From Bacillota bacterium (GTDB lineage Bacteria; Bacillota; SHA-98; UBA4971): a DNA stretch of 64,000 nucleotides. Position 1 is the stretch's first letter. Each line of letters begins with the position of its first letter. Below are positions 26,694-35,330 of the stretch, one piece after another. The DNA lies in assembly GCA_014360195.1 (NCBI GenBank), contig JACIXY010000002.1:69986-133985 (forward strand). Reading direction: 5' to 3'. The notes under the pieces are model-generated. The model saw only the letters and a list, made by a program, of their open reading frames with translations, had not been told where the DNA came from and searched no databases. The position numbers and the translations under genes are program-made.

Positions 26694-27568
26694 ACCCGCA
26701 GGTATCTTTTCACGAAGACCCCGCCGGCCACGGCCCCCATGAGTACTCCCATGATGAGAAGTGTGATGCACAGGGCGGCCACCGGTTCGGGCGCGGTGAT
26801 GACGGGAATGAATGGCGCCAGCCCGGTGATGTACCGCACGGTGACCTTATAGCCCGCAAACAGGAGCAGCCCGGACACGGCCGCGCCCACGAGTCCCACG
26901 ACCATCCCTTCCACGAGGAACGGCCACCGTATGAACCAGTCCGTAGCGCCCACCAGCTTCATAACCTCTATCTCGCGGGCGCGCGAGATGACCGTGAGTC
27001 TGATGGTGTTCCCGACAATGAAGACGACGGCCGCGACGAACAGGACGGCGACCGCCGCTCCCGCCACGCCCACCAGCCGCATCGTGGCAAGAAGCTTCTC
27101 CGTGAATCCCCGCCCGTAGTTGACGCTAAGCACGCCGGGGATGCGCGATATCCTCGCCGCTACCTGCGCGGTGCAATCGGGGTCCTCCACCCTCACGTCG
27201 AAGGCGTCCGGGAGCGGGTTCTCCCCGACGACATCCAGGATGCCGGCATGCTCGCCGAGCTGGCCCCGGAGTCGCCGTAGTCCCTCATCCTTGCTCACGA
27301 ACGTGACCTGCGCCACGCCGTCGGTCGCCTGAATCTGCGCCCGTATGGCCGCGACGCCCTCGGGTGACAGGTCGTCCTCCAGGAACGCCCTGATCTCGAT
27401 CCTGGCCTGCAGCAACTGGGAAATGTGGTTGAGGTTCATGAGGATGAGCCCAACCGCTCCCAGCACGAACAGGGATGCAGCGATGGTGCCGAGGGATATG
27501 AGGCTGACGTTGCGTCTGGCCGAGTGCCAGCCCTCAGCCAGGAAGTACCATACCGTGGTCAGCCTCAC
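26690..27568 (-). CDS. ftsX: cell division ABC transporter permease subunit
   Basis: Membrane partner of FtsE that transmits ATP hydrolysis to extracellular peptidoglycan hydrolases. 292 residues with an N-terminal helix (about 22-44), an extracellular domain (IEIRAFLEDDLSPEGV onward), and three C-terminal helices of the FtsX fold with SRAREIEVMKLVGATDWFIRWPF. The start overlaps ftsE by 35 nt. The TAA stop lies within the terminal inverted repeat of an interspersed element, as at uvrB. Confidence 0.96.
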   Translation of the reverse strand: MRLTTVWYFLAEGWHSARRNVSLISLGTIAASLFVLGAVGLILMNLNHISQLLQARIEIRAFLEDDLSPEGVAAIRAQIQATDGVAQVTFVSKDEGLRRLRGQLGEHAGILDVVGENPLPDAFDVRVEDPDCTAQVAARISRIPGVLSVNYGRGFTEKLLATMRLVGVAGAAVAVLFVAAVVFIVGNTIRLTVISRAREIEVMKLVGATDWFIRWPFLVEGMVVGLVGAAVSGLLLFAGYKVTVRYITGLAPFIPVITAPEPVAALCITLLIMGVLMGAVAGGVFVKRYLRV

Positions 27569-28253
27569 GCCTATATGCTCCCCTCTCGTCGTCCCTTACG
27601 ATTTTGCCGCCGTCCAGTTCAATGACCCGGCGCATCATGCCGTTGACTATGGACCTGTTGTGCGTCGCCATGATGACCGTGGTACCCCTCTTGTTGATCC
27701 GCAGGAGCAACTCCATGATGCCCCACGACGTGTCGAGGTCCAGGTTGCCCGTAGGCTCGTCGGCCAGGAGAATGGTCGGGTCGCCCACGATGGCCCGGGC
27801 AATGGAGACGCGCTGCTGCTCTCCGCCGGAGAGCTCGCCGGGATATGCCCGCGCTTTCCACGCAAGGCCGACAAGTTCGAGAGACTCCATCACGCGCGCG
27901 CGAATCTGCCGCGGGTTCGCCTCGGTTACGCGAAGTGCGAAGGCCACGTTCTCGTACGCCGTTTTGTTGGGGAGGAGCTTGTAGTCCTGAAAGATCATCC
28001 TTACGGCACGGCGCAGGTAAGGGACCTCCGAGGGCCTCATGCGCACGACGTTGCGGCCGTCAACGATGACCTGACCTTGCGTGGGAAGCACCTGCCTTGT
28101 TAGGAGGTTCATAAAGGTGGTCTTCCCCGCCCCGCTGGGCCCCACCAGAAACACAAACTCGCCCTGCCTAATATACGTGTCGACGTTGAGGAGCCCGACG
28201 GCTCCGTTTGGGTATACTTTCGACACGTTGTAGAGGCGAATCAACATCATCAC
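27534..28253 (-). CDS. ftsE: cell division ATP-binding protein
   Basis: ABC ATPase partner of FtsX. 239 residues: Walker A GPSGAGKTTF, Q-loop MIFQDYKLL, signature LSGGEQQRVSIARA, Walker B LLADEPTGNLD, and H-loop ATHNRSIV. IRLYNVSKVYPNGAVGL at the start is typical of FtsE. The C-terminus is about 10 residues longer than usual and overlaps ftsX. Two or three in-frame ATG/TTG codons compete at the 5' end, with GGGAAGTG upstream. Confidence 0.96.
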   Translation of the reverse strand: MMMLIRLYNVSKVYPNGAVGLLNVDTYIRQGEFVFLVGPSGAGKTTFMNLLTRQVLPTQGQVIVDGRNVVRMRPSEVPYLRRAVRMIFQDYKLLPNKTAYENVAFALRVTEANPRQIRARVMESLELVGLAWKARAYPGELSGGEQQRVSIARAIVGDPTILLADEPTGNLDLDTSWGIMELLLRINKRGTTVIMATHNRSIVNGMMRRVIELDGGKIVRDDERGAYRREADHGMVLPG

Positions 28254-28562
28254 TTCCCGGAGTTCCTGGAAAATCGAGTTTACGTGCTATACTTCGATAG
28301 GCCTCGGCAAAAACCTCCTCGCTTTTCCAAGAACTATCTTCCAAGCGGCTTCGGGACACAGTCGGAACGCCGTCTCCAGGGACGCATCACCTGGCATCCA
28401 GGTGTGAACCCAGAGATCGCTGCCTCTTCCCCCAGGGGGTGCCGGTGTCGTACTCGGGAGGCGGCACCCCAGGCCGGGTGCCTCGACAAGACTTGGGTTG
28501 CGGCAATCCTCACAGTCTGCAGAACCAGAAGCGGCACAAGCTTGCGACGCCTCGCCCGGGCG
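28254..28562. other. intergenic stretch, possible remnant of the long-form repeat
   Basis: 309 nt between ftsE and the short solute-binding protein. At about 28437-28500, GGGTGCCGGTGTCGTACTCG followed by GGCGGCACCCC and CCGGGTGCC loosely resembles the middle of the long-form repeat at 26.5 kb. The similarity is by eye only. No gene or clear terminator is visible. Confidence 0.3.
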
Positions 28563-29126
28563 CTATCGGGCACCTGTCGCGATGTGCAACAGGAGCGCCC
28601 AGGCCTCTTTCGGGTGTTTCGTCTGGACGCTGATGGTGTAAACCGTGCCGGCGTCCCTGACGAGGCCGTATATCCCGCCGTGGACGCGCATCCCGTCCAG
28701 TAACGCGGGGGCAAGCCTCTCCTCGCCGCCGCTCTCCTTAATGAACGGCTCGAGGTTCACAAGCGCTCCCTTCTCCGCGTAAAACTCATACCTCTCTCGC
28801 GGCAGGTACATGACGTCAGGCGCGTCCTGGGCGGCTATGAGCACGATGAGCTTCTGCTCGTAGGCAGTGATTCCGCCGGCGATCTGCATGGCCGGCACAG
28901 CCTCGACTTCGACTTTGACGCCAGGGTTCGCAGCCTCGAAGGCTCTTGCGGCCTCCTCGACCCTCCGCTGCTCCTGGTGGTCTCCCCATATCGAGAGCCT
29001 CAGCGTAACCCCGGCGCTTTTGGGCCTCCCGCATCCCGCTACAGAAAGCGCCAGCACCATGCAGGCCGCCGCAATAACGCAGGCCTGCCAGCCGGCCGTC
29101 GCCGTTATCCGCGACATCCTGCCCAC
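28563..29126 (-). CDS. shortened extracellular solute-binding lipoprotein
   Basis: 187 residues where family-1 sugar-binding proteins have about 400. A lipoprotein signal ends in LALSVAGCG, then a type I solute-binding N-lobe (LRLSIWGDHQEQRRVEEAAR, FEAANPGVKVEVE, DAPDVMYLPR). After GGIYGLV the sequence jumps to TVYTISVQTKHPKEAWALLLHIAT, which resembles a segment near the C-terminus of full-length relatives. About 200 residues appear to be missing without a frameshift. The GTG at 29126 lies 7 nt after GGAGGT; an ATG nine bases later is the alternative. No ABC permease is adjacent. It may be a remnant or a minimal binding protein. Confidence 0.75.
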   Translation of the reverse strand: MGRMSRITATAGWQACVIAAACMVLALSVAGCGRPKSAGVTLRLSIWGDHQEQRRVEEAARAFEAANPGVKVEVEAVPAMQIAGGITAYEQKLIVLIAAQDAPDVMYLPRERYEFYAEKGALVNLEPFIKESGGEERLAPALLDGMRVHGGIYGLVRDAGTVYTISVQTKHPKEAWALLLHIATGAR

Positions 29127-29290
29127 CGCTGTCACCTCCTGTAATCCAGCCCACCTCCGCCCCAGCCGCGACCGCGCTTCGCCTTGCTCCTTCGCCTTGC
29201 TCCGACGCACTCCGGCCCGACCGGCCGCACGTAACATCCAGGCGATACCCGGGGGTTCCTGGTCCGGAGGCTACCGGGTCGTGCCACGCT

Positions 29291-30256
29291 TTACCTGGTC
29301 GTGCCGCGTTTTCTCTCGACTGCCCTGAGAGCCGCCTTCACAATGTCCTCAGGAAGAAGGCCGTACGCCCGAAGAAGCTCCTCCGGCGTCCCTGACTGGC
29401 CGAACGCATCCCGGATGCCGACCCGCTCCACAGGCACCGGAAAGTGCTCCGCTGTTATCTCGCACACCGCGCTCCCGAGTCCCCCTATAACGTTATGCTC
29501 TTCAGCCGTCACGATGGCGCCCGTTTCGCGCGCAGCCGCGACCACCGCTTCGTCGTCGGCAGGCTTGATGGTGGCCATGTTCAGCACCCTCGCTGACACC
29601 CCGTTCTCTTCGGCAAGACGCGATGCGGCTTCGAGGGCGAAGGATACCAGAACACCGCATGCTATGATCGTGACGTCGCCGCCCTCCCGAAGAAGCGCCG
29701 CCCGCCCGATCTCGAAGTTGTAGTTGTCGCTGAAGATCACCGGCACTCCGCTTCTCCCGAGCCGTATATATACCGGTCCCTTGTGCCGTGCGGCTGCGAA
29801 TACCGCCTTCTCCGTTTCCACGGCATCAGCCGGGACGATAACCGTCATCCCCGGGATCGCCCTCATGAGAGCGATATCCTCGACGGACTGGTGGGAGGCT
29901 CCGTCCTCGCCCACGGTGATCCCCCCGTGGCTCGCGCCTATTTTCACGTTGAGCCCCGGATACCCGATGACCTGCCGCACCTGGTCAAAGGCGCGGCCCG
30001 CGGCGAACACCGCGAACGTGCTGGCGAAGGGGATCTTGCCCGACGCCGCGAGGCCGGCCGCCGTCCCCATCATGTCGGCCTCAGCGATGCCCATCTCGAA
30101 GAACCTGTCCGGGAACCTCGCAGCAAACTCGTCGGTTTTCGTGGACTTCGCAAGGTCCGCATCGAGGACCACGACATCGGGGTTCGCTTCGCCCAGCTTC
30201 ACAAGGGCTTTGCCGTATGCCGCGCGCGTCGCTATCTTTTTCGGTGCATCTGCCAT
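29291..30256 (-). CDS. transketolase, C-terminal subunit
   Basis: 321-residue half enzyme carrying the pyrimidine-binding and C-terminal transketolase domains: RFFEMGIAEADMMGTAAGLA (catalytic Glu region for TPP), GASHGGITVGEDGASHQSVED, IPGMTVIVPADAVET and a C-terminal domain with TAEEHNVIGGLGSAV. Pairs with the N-terminal half encoded just upstream to make the pentose-phosphate transketolase; split forms are common in archaea and many Bacillota. The ATG at 30256 is preceded by GGAGG; a GTG one codon earlier is possible. Upstream open frame is not coding. Confidence 0.95.
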   Translation of the reverse strand: MADAPKKIATRAAYGKALVKLGEANPDVVVLDADLAKSTKTDEFAARFPDRFFEMGIAEADMMGTAAGLAASGKIPFASTFAVFAAGRAFDQVRQVIGYPGLNVKIGASHGGITVGEDGASHQSVEDIALMRAIPGMTVIVPADAVETEKAVFAAARHKGPVYIRLGRSGVPVIFSDNYNFEIGRAALLREGGDVTIIACGVLVSFALEAASRLAEENGVSARVLNMATIKPADDEAVVAAARETGAIVTAEEHNVIGGLGSAVCEITAEHFPVPVERVGIRDAFGQSGTPEELLRAYGLLPEDIVKAALRAVERKRGTTR

Positions 30257-30327
30257 CACATCTTCAGCCTCCGTTCCCTTCCAGATCGAACCCGTCAATC
30301 CCGTGCCATGCGGCCCGCCGGCAGCGC

Positions 30328-31206
30328 TCACTCCGCTTCTTGCTCGATGCGGCGGACGGCCTCCTCTGCCTGATCGCGCGAGGGCGCTTTCCCGTGCCAG
30401 TCTACGACGTTCTCCATGAACGGCACTCCCCTGCCCTTCACCGTGTGCGCCACAACGACTGTGGGCTTCCCCTTCGTCGACTTTGCTTCCTCGCATGCAG
30501 CGAAGATGGCCCGGATGTCGTGCCCGTCTATCTCCAGCACATGCCACCCAAAAGCCCGCCACCTGGCCGCAATGTTGTCAAGGGACTTGACATCCATCAC
30601 CGGGCCGTCGATCTGAAGACCGTTGTAGTCCACAAACGCCATGAGGTTATCCAGCTTCCGGTGGACCGACGTCATAGCAGCCTCCCACACCTGGCCCTCC
30701 TCGAGTTCGCCGTCGCCGAGAAGGACGTACACCCGCGTCGGGCGCCCGTCGAGCCTTGCCGCCAGGGCCATGCCATTGGCCGTGGAGAGGCCCTGCCCCA
30801 GAGAGCCTGTAGACATCTCCACGCCCGGCGTGTGCTTCATGCTCGGGTGCCCCTGAAGCCTGCTCCCGAATTTACGCAGGGTGAGAAGCTCATCCACAGG
30901 GAAGAACCCTGCCTCGGCCAGCACCGCATAGAGCGCCGGTGCGGCGTGCCCCTTGGACAGCACGAACCTGTCCCTGTCGGGCCAGCCGGGGTCCTTCGGG
31001 TTGATCCTCATCACCTTGAAGTAGAGCGTGGCCAGGATCTCCGCGGACGACAGGGACCCACCGGGATGGCCCGACCCCGCCTCCGCGGTCGCCCTGAGCA
31101 CGTGAATCCTCACCTGCCTCGCCTTCTCTTTCAACATGCGGACCTCGTCCTCCGCGAGGGCGGGCACCTGGCAACAGTGCACGTCACAACCAAGCATGTT
31201 CGTCAC
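30328..31206 (-). CDS. transketolase, N-terminal subunit
   Basis: 292-residue half enzyme with the thiamine-diphosphate diphosphate-binding domain: ATAEAGSGHPGGSLSSAEIL, RFVLSKGHAAPALYAVL, TGSLGQGLSTANGMA, and the GDGELEEGQVWEA...DYNGLQIDG metal/TPP motif. Lies 71 nt upstream of the C-terminal subunit and 16 nt downstream of the WecG/TagA gene, so it is probably translated from the same long message. Start ATG at 31206; the first 15-20 residues are poorly conserved and a later start is possible. Confidence 0.95.
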   Translation of the reverse strand: MTNMLGCDVHCCQVPALAEDEVRMLKEKARQVRIHVLRATAEAGSGHPGGSLSSAEILATLYFKVMRINPKDPGWPDRDRFVLSKGHAAPALYAVLAEAGFFPVDELLTLRKFGSRLQGHPSMKHTPGVEMSTGSLGQGLSTANGMALAARLDGRPTRVYVLLGDGELEEGQVWEAAMTSVHRKLDNLMAFVDYNGLQIDGPVMDVKSLDNIAARWRAFGWHVLEIDGHDIRAIFAACEEAKSTKGKPTVVVAHTVKGRGVPFMENVVDWHGKAPSRDQAEEAVRRIEQEAE

Positions 31207-31222
31207 TCCTTACCTTGCTGCT

Positions 31223-31972
31223 TCACAGGTTTCTCCGCGAGAATTTCTCTGCGAAGACTCTAAGCATGAACTTCGGCAGGGCCAGCATCCTGACGAACCT
31301 CCTGGGCTCCCGGACCAGGCGGTACAGCCACTCGAAGCCCATTTCCCCCATCCACTTCGGAGCGCGCGAGACCCGGCCCGCCAGCACGTCGAGGCTGCCG
31401 CCGACCCCAATGCATACCGACGGACGAAGCCGGGCCCTGTTGCGAGCGATCCACCTGTCCTGACGAGGCGCGCCCATGGCCACGAACACGAGCCTTGCGC
31501 CGCTCGCGTTTATCTTCTCCACTATACCCTGCTCGTCTCGATCCCCGAAGAACCCGTGGTGGATCCCGGCGATCCGCAGGCCCGGCACGCGTGCCGTAAG
31601 CCGCGCGGCAGCCTCGTCCGCCACGCCGGGCGCCGCCCCAAGCAAGAAGACCGGCCACCCCTCGGCACCCGCGCACGCGATAAGCTCTTGCATGAGGTCG
31701 AACCCTGCAACCCTTGCAGGAAGAGGGGTTCCGAGCACGCGCGACGCCCAGACCACGCCCGCGCCGTCGGGCACCACGAGGTCGGCGTCATTGATAATGA
31801 AGGCGAGATCCCTGTCGCACTGCGCCCTCATCGCCATCTCAGAATTCAGGGTCACCACCTGGTGCGCACGGTCATCTGCAACCAGCATATCGCGCACCCG
31901 CCGCACCGCTTCGGCCATGTCAACTTTATGCACCCGGAGGCCCAGAATCTCCACGAACCCGGTTTCGCCCAC
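31223..31972 (-). CDS. WecG/TagA/CpsF family glycosyltransferase
   Basis: 249-residue GT26 enzyme that adds a hexosamine (often ManNAc) to a lipid-linked sugar during synthesis of wall teichoic-acid-like or secondary cell-wall polymers. Motifs: VVTLNSEMAMRAQ, VPDGAGVVWASR, VFLLGAAPGVAD, FVAMGAPRQDRWI, CIGVGGSLDVLAG and the C-terminal MGEMGFEWLYRLVREPRR. I chose the GTG at 31972, four bases after the csaB stop. The csaB-wecG pairing points to a pyruvylated cell-wall polymer that anchors S-layer (SLH) proteins. Confidence 0.94.
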   Translation of the reverse strand: MGETGFVEILGLRVHKVDMAEAVRRVRDMLVADDRAHQVVTLNSEMAMRAQCDRDLAFIINDADLVVPDGAGVVWASRVLGTPLPARVAGFDLMQELIACAGAEGWPVFLLGAAPGVADEAAARLTARVPGLRIAGIHHGFFGDRDEQGIVEKINASGARLVFVAMGAPRQDRWIARNRARLRPSVCIGVGGSLDVLAGRVSRAPKWMGEMGFEWLYRLVREPRRFVRMLALPKFMLRVFAEKFSRRNL

Positions 31973-31976
31973 GGTA

Positions 31977-33107
31977 TCACCCCAGCAGAGCCCTGCCGCG
32001 ACGGGCCGTCTCAGCTGCAAGACACGCCGCACTCCTCGCAGCCTCCGCCAGGGCCGGCTTTGCCGCGGTAAGGGCGGCCTTCATGCTGTCGCGCCTCGCC
32101 CACACGTCCCTGACCTTTCGGGCGAGCGCCTCGCCGTCCGCTCCCCGGCAGCCTGCTGATGCCACCGAGATGCCGGGCTCGTCGCCCACCATCCTGAGCA
32201 GGCCGTCTATCTTCGGATCGTACGACACCGCCACGAACGGCGTCGCACATGCCGCCGCAAACACGAGCGCATGGTACCTCATGCCGATCACGAGGTCAGC
32301 ACGGCTGATAAGCGACATTATCTCCCGAGGAGAGTAGTCTCCCTCCAAAACGTGTGACCTCCCGCGCATGAGCTCAGCCGCCGCCCGGCTCGCAACCACG
32401 TCACCGGGCTTATGGAACGGCACGTAGATGACAGCCGCGCCAAGGGAGCGTTCCGCCTCGTCCGCGGCGCGGGCCACCGCCTCGAGGTATCCCGATTCGG
32501 CAACCCAGGGTCGCACGGAAACCACCACAACCGGTGCCCCCGCAGCCACCGGGACGCCCTCGGACGCGAGGATATCCGCGCCGTCCCGCACGGATGCGTC
32601 CAGCTCAAGGCCGAAGACCGGATCGGCCGTGACCCGGATGGGCGGGCGCCTCACGCCCACCGCCTCGAAGACCTGGCGCGACGGCTCGTCCCTCACCGTG
32701 ATGGCGGTCACCCTGTTCGCGACGAGCCTCACGAGCCAGCGGCTCCAGGTGCGCCTGAGCGGGCCCACACCCTGCGAATAAAAGAACACAGGCTTCCCCA
32801 TGAGCCTCGCCATGGCGACAAGCCCGAGGTAATATGCAAGCGATCGAAGACTGGTGACATCCTGAAGGAGGCTGCCGCTCCCGCTGATGAAGAGGTCCGC
32901 AGCGGCGACCTCGCGGATGACCTGACGCAGGCTGGTCCTTTTCACCGCATCGATGCCGTGCATCCGCCGCGTCTGTTCGGGCTCATGCGACAGGGCCACT
33001 ATAGCAGCGTCGGGGACGACCTCCCTGAGGTGCTGGATCATTGCGGCCAGCATGGCTTCGTCCCCGGTGTTTCCGAACCCGAAGTAGCCCGAGAGCACGA
33101 ACTTCAT
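31977..33107 (-). CDS. csaB: polysaccharide pyruvyl transferase
   Basis: 376 residues. Adds a pyruvate ketal to secondary cell-wall polysaccharide, creating the ligand of SLH domains. It starts MKFVLSGYFGFGNTGDEAML, and has SGSGSLLQDVTSLRSLAYYLGL, VFFYSQGVGPL, VTADPVFGLEL and MRYHALVFAAACATPFVAVSYDPKI, all characteristic of CsaB. The ATG overlaps the stop of the DUF5693 gene as ATGA, indicating coupled translation. Expected substrate donor is phosphoenolpyruvate (family knowledge). Confidence 0.95.
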   Translation of the reverse strand: MKFVLSGYFGFGNTGDEAMLAAMIQHLREVVPDAAIVALSHEPEQTRRMHGIDAVKRTSLRQVIREVAAADLFISGSGSLLQDVTSLRSLAYYLGLVAMARLMGKPVFFYSQGVGPLRRTWSRWLVRLVANRVTAITVRDEPSRQVFEAVGVRRPPIRVTADPVFGLELDASVRDGADILASEGVPVAAGAPVVVVSVRPWVAESGYLEAVARAADEAERSLGAAVIYVPFHKPGDVVASRAAAELMRGRSHVLEGDYSPREIMSLISRADLVIGMRYHALVFAAACATPFVAVSYDPKIDGLLRMVGDEPGISVASAGCRGADGEALARKVRDVWARRDSMKAALTAAKPALAEAARSAACLAAETARRGRALLG

Positions 33108-35173
33108 CCTTCGACTCTCTCCCCCTCCCCTGCCCCGGTGCTGGCCCTGGCCGCCCGCCCGGTGGCCGAGCGCGCCGCAAAGCGCACGTAAGCAGCGTAG
33201 AGAGCGTATACGACGGCACTTATGGCTGCGCCGATGACAAGCCCATACACCGTCCGCAAGACCGTCGCCAGGAGCGGGGTGTGCAGGTGGGAGAACGTGT
33301 TCACCATCGAGATCTGACCGACGCACCCGAGGAGTGCGAGCGGCAGAGCAAGCCGCCTGTTGCCCCGTAGAAGGGCCAGGGCCGCGAATATAAGCGCAGG
33401 ATGGCCTATGAGGAACTCCTTGGTCCTGGGGCGGAAGACCAGCATCTTCTCAAGGAACACCCTCATGCCCTCGTCAAAGAACGGGATGGGAAGGCCGAAG
33501 TAGATGTTCCCCGTCCGCATGATGTACACGAGTCCCGCCGCTCCCACCACGGCCAGGACCACCACATGCCAGACGCGGATTGGCTCCGAGAGTATCTCGC
33601 CCGCGGCGGCCACGAGGTTCCCGCCCGCCCTTCGCTGCGCCACCTGGTACCTCCAGTATAGAGCCGCCACGATGATGAGCGGCAAGACGTGCGCGACCTT
33701 CACACCGGCGAACTGGTCGAGGTGCAACATGAAGCTGGTGCTGGACAGCGTGGCCGCAAGGAGCAGGCCGCCGAGGACGGACACCGCGGACGCCTCGAGC
33801 CAGAGGAGGCACGCATCATGCAGCCCGGCGCCATCGCCCCAGGACGCGCCCCGGGCGCGCCGCGACCTCGCCAGGATAAGGCCCACCGCCAGCGCGGGGA
33901 ACACGATCGCCGCGCCCAGAGCCGCGAGCTGCCGGAAGAGCGTGGCGAACCGGGTGCTGATGAGGCCGGCGTATGCGAGAAGCCCCAGCACAAACATCCC
34001 AAGCTCGGCAATGGGTGGCACGGAGGCCATCATGTCGAGAAGCATGAACCCCCCGGCCAGAATGCCGGCGGCCACAACCACAAGCAGAACCCTGCCAGGG
34101 CTGTACTGCCTGAAAGGCCGGGCCTCGCCGAGGGTGAACCCTGAGGCAGTCATCCCGCGCGCTATCGCCTCGATGTAGTCGAGGTTGCGGTTCACCGCAG
34201 CAAGCTCTTCCCCGCTCTTCGCGGGGAACGGGCGGATGTACATGACTCTGATGTTCCGCTCGCGGGCTGCCCTGACAAACCTGTCCACGGCTCTCTGGAC
34301 CTCGATCTTGTCCATCTCGCGCGCGGTTATGCTATGGACCCGCACGACCGCAGGGCCCATGAGCTCGGCGAAAGCCCTGTCCCCCTGCTGGACGGCGAAC
34401 TCAACATGCCCGAACGCAAGTCCATGCGAGGTAAGGGCATCCGCTGCCTCACTGATGTAGTCCGGGTAGCCGAGCACATCCTCACCCTCGAAAATGACCA
34501 GCCGAACCCCGTCGATCTCCGCGAGCCGGTCCACAAAGAACGCTATCTTCTCTGGCGTGACGCCGGGATAGTTCCTGAACCTCGCCACCACGCCAAGCCC
34601 GGCGCCTTGGGCCTCGCGCACCTCGGCAGGGTCAAGCCCGATGTTAACCTCCTCGACCTGCTTTATGCCTTTCGCCATCTCGATGAACGGTCCGAGGCGT
34701 CGGGAGTTGAATGTCGACACCCGCTCACCCGCGAGCCTCATGTTGAGCAGCGGAGCGATCTCGTTGTATGTGGACGTATCGCGTGGGAAGAGGTACGTGT
34801 TGCTCCCGAACAGACGCCCTTCGTCTATCATCTGCCTGAGGACCGGATCGGTTGCGGGCACCAGCTTGTCGTAGTCGAGTATCTGCCTGCCGGTGAAAGC
34901 ACGCACCTTGCCTTTTTCTATCAGGTCGCCGATGGTACGCTCGTTCAGGGCAACGGAAGTGAGCCCCGCCATCCTAGCCCTGCGCATGAATGTATCCAGG
35001 GGATACCCGGCCGTGCGGCACGTGTCGACCGCGGCGTCGTAGTCCATCACCAGCTCAACCTGGCGGTTGGACCGCTCCACCGCGACACGCCCGGCTGCGA
35101 TATACGCCGACGCTAGCACTGCAGCTATCAGCGTCCACACCCACAGCTTCCTCGCCCGCCTGGGCCCTGCCAT
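33104..35173 (-). CDS. DUF5693 family membrane protein
   Basis: 689 residues. An N-terminal helix (about 9-27), an extracytoplasmic alpha/beta domain of about 330 residues (DTCRTAGYPLDTFMRRARMA, GVVARFRNYPGVTPEKI, IRVMYIRPFP), then roughly nine membrane helices to the C-terminus, which is Gly/Glu-rich. DUF5693 proteins are commonly encoded next to csaB and may flip or polymerise the pyruvylated polymer (inference from context). I chose the ATG at 35173 with GGAG 6 nt upstream; an in-frame ATG 18 bases earlier is possible. Confidence 0.85.
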   Translation of the reverse strand: MAGPRRARKLWVWTLIAAVLASAYIAAGRVAVERSNRQVELVMDYDAAVDTCRTAGYPLDTFMRRARMAGLTSVALNERTIGDLIEKGKVRAFTGRQILDYDKLVPATDPVLRQMIDEGRLFGSNTYLFPRDTSTYNEIAPLLNMRLAGERVSTFNSRRLGPFIEMAKGIKQVEEVNIGLDPAEVREAQGAGLGVVARFRNYPGVTPEKIAFFVDRLAEIDGVRLVIFEGEDVLGYPDYISEAADALTSHGLAFGHVEFAVQQGDRAFAELMGPAVVRVHSITAREMDKIEVQRAVDRFVRAARERNIRVMYIRPFPAKSGEELAAVNRNLDYIEAIARGMTASGFTLGEARPFRQYSPGRVLLVVVAAGILAGGFMLLDMMASVPPIAELGMFVLGLLAYAGLISTRFATLFRQLAALGAAIVFPALAVGLILARSRRARGASWGDGAGLHDACLLWLEASAVSVLGGLLLAATLSSTSFMLHLDQFAGVKVAHVLPLIIVAALYWRYQVAQRRAGGNLVAAAGEILSEPIRVWHVVVLAVVGAAGLVYIMRTGNIYFGLPIPFFDEGMRVFLEKMLVFRPRTKEFLIGHPALIFAALALLRGNRRLALPLALLGCVGQISMVNTFSHLHTPLLATVLRTVYGLVIGAAISAVVYALYAAYVRFAARSATGRAARASTGAGEGERVEG

Positions 35174-35330
35174 GGCATCTCCACCCCACATCCCCGCTCG
35201 AACGGCGGGCGTTCTCTTGCGGCCTGCCTCAAGGCCGGATCCCCCGCCTCCCGGCCGGAGGCTTCGGCTTCCACGCCGGATGCCCCGCATTCAGACCAGA
35301 GGGCTCAGCCTCCAGACCGGAGGCCGTTGC

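Noticed and set aside
33689-34178. Plus-strand frames across the DUF5693 gene
   Set aside because: They are antisense to a long membrane protein with normal hydrophobic periodicity and a coupled start/stop with csaB.
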